Shown here piece by piece: positions 7,199 through 10,354 of a DNA stretch of 10,354 nt. The stretch comes from Bacillaceae bacterium (GTDB lineage Bacteria; Bacillota; Bacilli; Bacillales_A; Planococcaceae). Where the stretch lies: the NCBI GenBank assembly GCA_030149685.1, contig JASLGI010000080.1, positions 1 through 10,354 on the forward strand, written 5' to 3'. Numbering within the stretch: the stretch's first letter is position 1; each line of letters opens with the position of its first letter. A program made the translations under genes and the position numbers. The notes beneath the pieces are model-generated. The model saw only the letters and a program-made list of their open reading frames with translations, did no database searches and had not been told where the DNA came from.

Positions 7199-7576
7199 TT
7201 GACGAAAATTTATCGCGTCGGTGATATCGTAACAGGTCGTGTCACGGGAATTCAGCCTTATGGTATTTTTATAGAACTTGATGAAAATACACAAGGGCTC
7301 GTTCACATCTCTGAAATTACGTATGGATATGTTCGAGACATTCATCAATATGTTAATGTAGGAGAGACAATTCGTGTAAAAGTTATCGGGATCGATGATG
7401 ATCGCCATCGAGTAAGTTTATCGATACGGGCTTTAAAACGTCCGCCACGTAAACAGCGTCGTTTTTTTGAAACGAAACATGCGTTAGAAAAACGTGTACA
7501 CGAAAGAGATGAGATCGGCTTTCAATCATTGAAAGATAAACTGCACGAATGGATCGAAAAGACAGATATCAAATAA
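7199..7576 (+). CDS. yugI: S1-domain RNA-binding protein YugI (general stress protein 13 family)
   Basis: Small cytoplasmic protein of 125 residues with one S1/OB-fold domain at about 5-78: VGDIVTGRVTGIQPYGIFIEL, then GLVHISEI and VGETIRVKVIGIDDDRHRVSLS, the classic S1 pattern also found in ribosomal protein S1 and PNPase. A basic linker follows (RPPRKQRRFF, 81-90) and then a helical tail ending GFQSLKDKLHEWIEKTDIK, which is characteristic of the YugI/GSP13 group. Members bind RNA and associate with ribosomes; the exact role is unclear. Start TTG at 7199, nine bases after GAGGAG (7184-7189); no in-frame ATG upstream is usable. It lies between ppiB and gudB, and its stop codon directly abuts a strong terminator. 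The ribosome site lies in the inverted repeat described separately. Confidence 0.92.
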   Translation: MTKIYRVGDIVTGRVTGIQPYGIFIELDENTQGLVHISEITYGYVRDIHQYVNVGETIRVKVIGIDDDRHRVSLSIRALKRPPRKQRRFFETKHALEKRVHERDEIGFQSLKDKLHEWIEKTDIK

Positions 7577-7609
7577 GGAGACCGCTTGAATTGAGTGCGT
7601 CTCCTTTTT
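7577..7609 (+). terminator. Intrinsic terminator of yugI
   Basis: GGAGAC (7577-7582) pairs with GTCTCC (7599-7604), extended by GC/GC past one bulged C, and is followed by TTTTT (7605-7609). It starts at the base after the stop codon. Confidence 0.88.
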
Positions 7610-7633
7610 CTATTGTTTGAAGAATTAGAATAT

Positions 7634-7663
7634 ATGCAATCGTCCGCTCGGATATGTTACAAT
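7634..7663 (+). promoter_or_regulatory. gudB promoter, extended -10, flanked by an inverted repeat
   Basis: TGT TACAAT (-10 at 7658-7663, five of six, with the TGn extension). Candidate -35 ATGCAA (7634-7639) is weak at 18 nt. The -10 is enclosed by a perfect inverted repeat TCCGCT (7643-7648) / AGCGGA (7664-7669), a possible operator. Expected start near 7670; leader about 34 nt. Confidence 0.5.
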
Positions 7664-7703
7664 AGCGGAAACAAAAACTTTCATAAAAGAGGCGAGCTAA
7701 CGA

Positions 7704-8948
7704 ATGACTGAAAATTTAAACGTATTTACGTCTACACAAGAAATTATCAAAGAAGCATTAAAACGACTCGGTTATGATACAGGTATGTATGAATTGTTAA
7801 AGGAACCTAAACGTATGGTAGAAGTTCGTATACCTGTACGCATGGACGATAAAAAGATTAAAGTATTTACAGGATACCGCGCACAACATTCAGATGCGGT
7901 TGGGCCAACTAAAGGTGGTATTCGTTTATTACCAGAAGTAAATGCAGATGAGATTAAAGCATTGTCATTATGGATGACATTAAAAGCGGGGATTGCTGAT
8001 CTCCCTTATGGAGGTGCCAAAGGAGCAATCATTTGTGAGCCACGTGAAATGTCACAAGGAGAACTAGAGCGTTTAAGTCGAGGGTATGTTCGAGCATTGA
8101 AGGAAGTACTTGGAGCAAATATCGATATTCCTGCACCAGACCTCTATACAGATGCACAAATTATGGCATGGATGATGGATGAGTATAGTATGCTTCAAGG
8201 CGAAAACTCACCAGGTTTCATTACAGGAAAGCCACTCGTTCTTGGGGGGTCACTCGGGCGAACAAAAGCTGGGGCAGAAGGAGTAACGGTCGTTATTGAA
8301 GAAGCGGCTCGTCGACGAGGTATTGATATTGAAAAAGCGCGTGTTGTCGTTCAAGGGTTTGGGAATGCAGGAAGCTTTTTAGCGAAGTTTTTAGCAGACA
8401 AAGGAGCAACAATCGTTGGAATCTCGGATTCTAATGGGGCGCTCTACGATCCGAAGGGATTAGATATTGATTATTTACTCGATCGTCGTGACAGCTTTGG
8501 TACAGTGACGACATTATTTGATGATACGATTACGAATGAAGAGTTACTCACACTTGATTGCGACATTTTAGTACCAGCAGCGATTGAAAATCAAATTACG
8601 ATGGATAACGCAGCGGATATTAAAGCAAAAGTCGTTGTAGAAGCAGCGAACGGCCCGACAACAGTTGATGCGACGAAAGCATTGACAGAACGTGGTATTC
8701 TCGTTATTCCAGACGTGTTGGCAAGTTCGGGTGGTGTGATCGTTTCTTATTTTGAATGGGTACAAAACCGAACAGGACGCTATTGGAAAGAAGAAGAAGT
8801 ACGTGAGCGTATGCGCGAGAAGATGTTAGAGTCATTCGATGATGTTTATTCTTTTGCTGAAACAAGAAATATTGATATGCGCTTAGCAGCGTATATGATG
8901 GGTATTCAGAAAACTGCAGAAGCAGCACGTTTTCGAGGATGGGCTTAA
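7704..8948 (+). CDS. gudB: NAD-dependent glutamate dehydrogenase
   Basis: Catalyses reversible oxidative deamination of glutamate to 2-oxoglutarate and ammonia, feeding amino acids into the TCA cycle; cytoplasmic hexamer in the family. 414 residues, which I recall as the staphylococcal length. The N-terminal substrate domain has the three family lysines with the expected 24 and 12 residue spacing: K70 (GPTKGG), K94 (LKAG) and K106, plus catalytic D146 in PAPDLYTD. The Rossmann domain carries GFGNAG (218-223) and GISDSNG, and the C-terminal region has ANGPTT, PDVLASSGG and RFRGWA. The lysine loop reads PYGGAKGAI, with alanines at 105 and 108 where Bacillus and Staphylococcus enzymes have GGGKGG, and LGGSLGR replaces the usual SHGR. 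No tandem duplication like that of laboratory B. subtilis gudB. Start ATG 7704 after AAAAGAGG. Own promoter and strong terminator make it monocistronic. RocG cannot be excluded as the orthologue name. Confidence 0.93.
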   Translation: MTENLNVFTSTQEIIKEALKRLGYDTGMYELLKEPKRMVEVRIPVRMDDKKIKVFTGYRAQHSDAVGPTKGGIRLLPEVNADEIKALSLWMTLKAGIADLPYGGAKGAIICEPREMSQGELERLSRGYVRALKEVLGANIDIPAPDLYTDAQIMAWMMDEYSMLQGENSPGFITGKPLVLGGSLGRTKAGAEGVTVVIEEAARRRGIDIEKARVVVQGFGNAGSFLAKFLADKGATIVGISDSNGALYDPKGLDIDYLLDRRDSFGTVTTLFDDTITNEELLTLDCDILVPAAIENQITMDNAADIKAKVVVEAANGPTTVDATKALTERGILVIPDVLASSGGVIVSYFEWVQNRTGRYWKEEEVRERMREKMLESFDDVYSFAETRNIDMRLAAYMMGIQKTAEAARFRGWA

Positions 8949-8967
8949 GTAGTTTAACAATGATGAT

Positions 8968-9004
8968 AAAATGCGGTAAGAAGGGAAACCTTCTTCCGCA
9001 TTTT
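8968..9004 (+). terminator. Strong intrinsic terminator of gudB
   Basis: AAAATGCGG plus AAGAAGG pairs with CCTTCTT plus CCGCATTTT, a 16-bp stem interrupted by one bulged T (8977) and capped by a GAAA tetraloop (8985-8988). It ends in TTTT. Confidence 0.9.
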
Positions 9005-9055
9005 CATCTGAATACGCTAAAAAAGGAAAAGAAGAAAAAATCTCTTCTATATATA

Positions 9056-9063
9056 GGGAGGGG
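9056..9063 (+). promoter_or_regulatory. Ribosome binding site that sets the GTG start of the EamA gene
   Basis: GGGAGGGG is six bases before GTG (9070). An ATG at 9066 lies only two bases from it and is in a different frame that soon ends, so the GTG is the real start. Confidence 0.75.
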
Positions 9064-9069
9064 AAATGG

Positions 9070-9978
9070 GTGAAAGTAGAACAACCGACGATCCATCCAT
9101 ACATACCAATAATTATCGGTGTAATATCTGTAGCGATGTCTGCGATTTTCGTAAAGTTAGCAACAGCAGAAGCAGGAGTTATTGCTTTCTATCGGATGTT
9201 GTTTTCCGTTCTTATTATGTTTCCACTGTTTTATATGAAGTACCGTCATGAAGTGAAAGATTTAACGAAAAAAGATTGGATATATTCAACGATAGCGGGT
9301 GTTTTTCTTGCGCTACACTTTATTTTTTGGTTTGAATCTTTAAACTATACTTCTGTAGCTAGTTCGACTGTTCTTGTAACATTGCAACCAATCTTCGCTT
9401 TTATAGGTACATATTTATTTTTTAAAGAAAAAATTTCATGGCAAGCATTGTTATCAGCGATGGTAGCGATAAGCGGGAGTATTATTATTAGTTGGGGAGA
9501 CTTTCAAATTGGCGGCACAGCCTTTTATGGAGATATGCTTGCGTTATTAGGTTGTGCGTTTATAACGACTTACTTGTTGTTCGGCCAAGATGTGCGCCAG
9601 CGCTTATCGTTGATCACATATACATTCATTGTTTATTCTATTAGTACGGTTGCGCTTTTCTTCTATGTTCTTATTAAGGGAGAGTCGTTTGGTCCTCATC
9701 CAGCGATGGATTGGGTTTGGTTTTTATTACTAGCAATTATTCCGAACTTATTTGGACATACATTATTTAATTGGTCGTTGCGTTGGGTAAGTACGAATGT
9801 CATCTCAATCGCTATCTTATTTGAGCCTGTAGGGGCTGCGATTATGGCTTACTATATCTTTAATGAAACATTATCTATGACTCAAATAATCGGCGGAAGC
9901 ATTGTCATCATTGGGATTGGACTCTTCGTGGTTGATTTCAAAAAAATAAAAGCAAAGTTTTTTGCGAAAAAGGCTTGA
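9070..9978 (+). CDS. EamA/DMT-superfamily permease (ten membrane helices)
   Basis: 302 residues forming two repeated EamA domains of five helices each (about 9-140 and 152-288). Family features are visible: AGVIAFYRMLFS (35-46) in helix 2, FIFWFESLNYTSVASSTVLV (84-103) leading to LQPIFAFIGTYLFFKEK, and the matching second-half segment LFNWSLRWVSTNVISIAILF (232-251) followed by EPVGAAIMAYYIFNE. The C-terminus is lysine-rich (KKIKAKFFAKKA) and probably cytoplasmic by the positive-inside rule. Members export amino acids, metabolites or drugs; nothing here identifies the substrate. No consensus promoter is visible in the A-rich, purine-rich 50 bases between the gudB terminator and the start; TATATA at 9049-9054 is too close to the ribosome site. 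The stop codon overlaps the proposed first rRNA promoter, and no terminator is seen after it. Confidence 0.9.
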   Translation: MKVEQPTIHPYIPIIIGVISVAMSAIFVKLATAEAGVIAFYRMLFSVLIMFPLFYMKYRHEVKDLTKKDWIYSTIAGVFLALHFIFWFESLNYTSVASSTVLVTLQPIFAFIGTYLFFKEKISWQALLSAMVAISGSIIISWGDFQIGGTAFYGDMLALLGCAFITTYLLFGQDVRQRLSLITYTFIVYSISTVALFFYVLIKGESFGPHPAMDWVWFLLLAIIPNLFGHTLFNWSLRWVSTNVISIAILFEPVGAAIMAYYIFNETLSMTQIIGGSIVIIGIGLFVVDFKKIKAKFFAKKA

Positions 9979-10004
9979 TTTTTATTCGGAGTATGTAGTA
10001 TAGT
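9975..10004 (+). promoter_or_regulatory. Possible upstream rRNA promoter (P1)
   Basis: TTGATT (9975-9980), an 18-base spacer and TATAGT (9999-10004). The -35 contains the TGA stop codon of the EamA gene. Tandem promoters are usual for Bacillales rRNA operons, and this one lies about 100 bases before the strong P2. Expected start near 10011. Confidence 0.45.
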
Positions 10005-10009
10005 ATTAC

Positions 10010-10030
10010 ATGTCCTCAAGAGAGCGACAT
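10010..10030 (+). other. Hairpin at the expected 5' end of the P1 transcript
   Basis: ATGTC plus CTC (10010-10017) pairs with GAG plus GACAT (10022-10030) around an AAGA loop, with one bulged C at 10025. There is no following T run, so it is not a typical terminator. Confidence 0.4.
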
Positions 10031-10039
10031 CGAAACGAA

Positions 10040-10106
10040 AGAATAAAAAGAAAATAAAATTCTTTTAAAAAAGATGTTGACATTGAAGTTGAGGGCATGT
10101 TATACT
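10040..10106 (+). promoter_or_regulatory. Main rRNA promoter (P2) with AT-rich UP-like element
   Basis: A perfect -35 TTGACA (10077-10082) and TATACT -10 (10101-10106) are separated by 18 bases. The stretch 10040-10074 just upstream is almost wholly A and T (AAAATAAAATTCTTTTAAAA within it), as expected for an UP element contacting the RNA polymerase alpha subunits. The predicted +1 near 10113 is a G, in keeping with the GTP-sensing initiation known for rRNA promoters of Bacillus. Confidence 0.88.
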
Positions 10107-10112
10107 TTAGAA

Positions 10113-10285
10113 GTCGTCGAGAAAACGACCTAACAAATGAACATTGAAAACTGAACAGCAAATGTTGAACGAATTATTTGTTCGTTATCATTCGACCCCG
10201 TCGAGTGAAACGGATTTGGTTATAACATAGCCAGTTAAGAAATCGAGCTAATCGAATTTCTACATTATATGCTCAAGTGAGCAAC
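10113..10285 (+). other. 16S rRNA precursor leader with hairpins and a boxA-like motif
   Basis: Leader between P2 and mature 16S. It holds small stems: GTCGT/ACGAC (10113-10117 with 10125-10129), AACGAA/TTCGTT (about 10168-10185), TCGAC/GTCGA (about 10192-10204) and GCTC/GAGC (10271-10274 with 10279-10282). The boxA-like antitermination motif is at 10138-10153 (TGAACATTGAAAACTG). I see no open reading frame worth calling. The 5' strand of the RNase III processing stem should lie here, but its partner after 16S is outside the window. Confidence 0.6.
10138..10153 (+). promoter_or_regulatory. boxA-like rRNA antitermination site
   Basis: ACATTGAAAACTG resembles the CTTTGAAAACT core seen in Bacillales rRNA leaders and spacers, where NusB/NusE bind. 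The variant ACATTGAAAACT is, from memory, the form in staphylococcal rRNA operons. Position between promoter and 16S fits. Confidence 0.5.

Positions 10286-10354
<69 letters not shown>

Noticed and set aside
9016..9050. A-rich, purine-rich stretch with AGAAGA/TCTTCT between gudB and the EamA gene
   Set aside because: Considered as a terminator or promoter; the stem is short, no clear -35/-10 pair is present, and the strong gudB terminator is already at 8968-9004.
9066..9251. Plus-strand ATG frame overlapping the start of the EamA gene
   Set aside because: The ATG is only two bases from the ribosome site, and the frame yields a short cysteine- and serine-rich product with no family likeness, while the GTG frame gives a full EamA permease.
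9979..10285. Possible tRNA, small RNA or attachment site in the long gap before 16S
   Set aside because: No cloverleaf or T-loop motif and no flanking direct repeat; the content is explained by tandem rRNA promoters and a structured leader.

Overview
The window is a chromosomal stretch from a low-to-moderate GC Gram-positive bacterium of the order Bacillales. The signs are a Mrp/Mnh Na+/H+ antiporter operon, a PbpD-type class A PBP of about 620 residues, a YugI-type S1 protein, strong AGGAGG ribosome sites, several TTG/GTG starts, and a 16S rRNA 5' end reading GGATGAACGCTGGCGG, as I recall it for Staphylococcaceae and some relatives. From memory, the order mrpA ... ppiB - yugI - gudB resembles the staphylococcal mnh - ppi - gsp13 - (rocD) - gudB neighbourhood, here without rocD. 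The genus cannot be fixed from the sequence alone.

Layout, left to right. 1-2433 (minus): the start of mrpB, then the whole of mrpA; the two overlap by 14 bases and are the first genes of a Mrp operon running off the left edge. 2589-3170 (plus): a four- or five-helix membrane protein of the YufK/DUF5366 type, divergent from mrpA. It converges on pbpD (minus, 3211-5079), and one perfect bidirectional hairpin separates the two stop codons. 5141-6370 (minus): an MFS drug-type exporter upstream of pbpD, with a short hairpin between them. Divergent from it are ppiB (6510-7085), yugI (7199-7576), gudB (7704-8948) and an EamA-family permease (9070-9978), all on the plus strand and mostly with their own promoters and terminators. 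9979-10285 carries tandem rRNA promoters and a structured leader, and 10286-10354 is the first ~69 bases of 16S rRNA, cut by the right edge.

The genes do not form one pathway. They are housekeeping and envelope functions: cation/proton homeostasis (Mrp), cell-wall synthesis (PBP), peptidyl-prolyl folding (PpiB), an RNA-binding/ribosome-associated stress protein (YugI), glutamate catabolism (GudB), two transporters of unknown substrate, and the head of an rRNA operon. I see no mobile element, CRISPR array, prophage, tRNA or toxin-antitoxin module, and no convincing undescribed system. The points worth a second look are regulatory: competing inverted repeats around the yugI promoter and Shine-Dalgarno, an inverted repeat flanking the gudB -10 box, a hairpin doubling as a possible pbpD promoter, and an rRNA P1 promoter whose -35 box uses the stop codon of the upstream gene. 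One protein-level oddity is the altered glycine-lysine loop of GudB.
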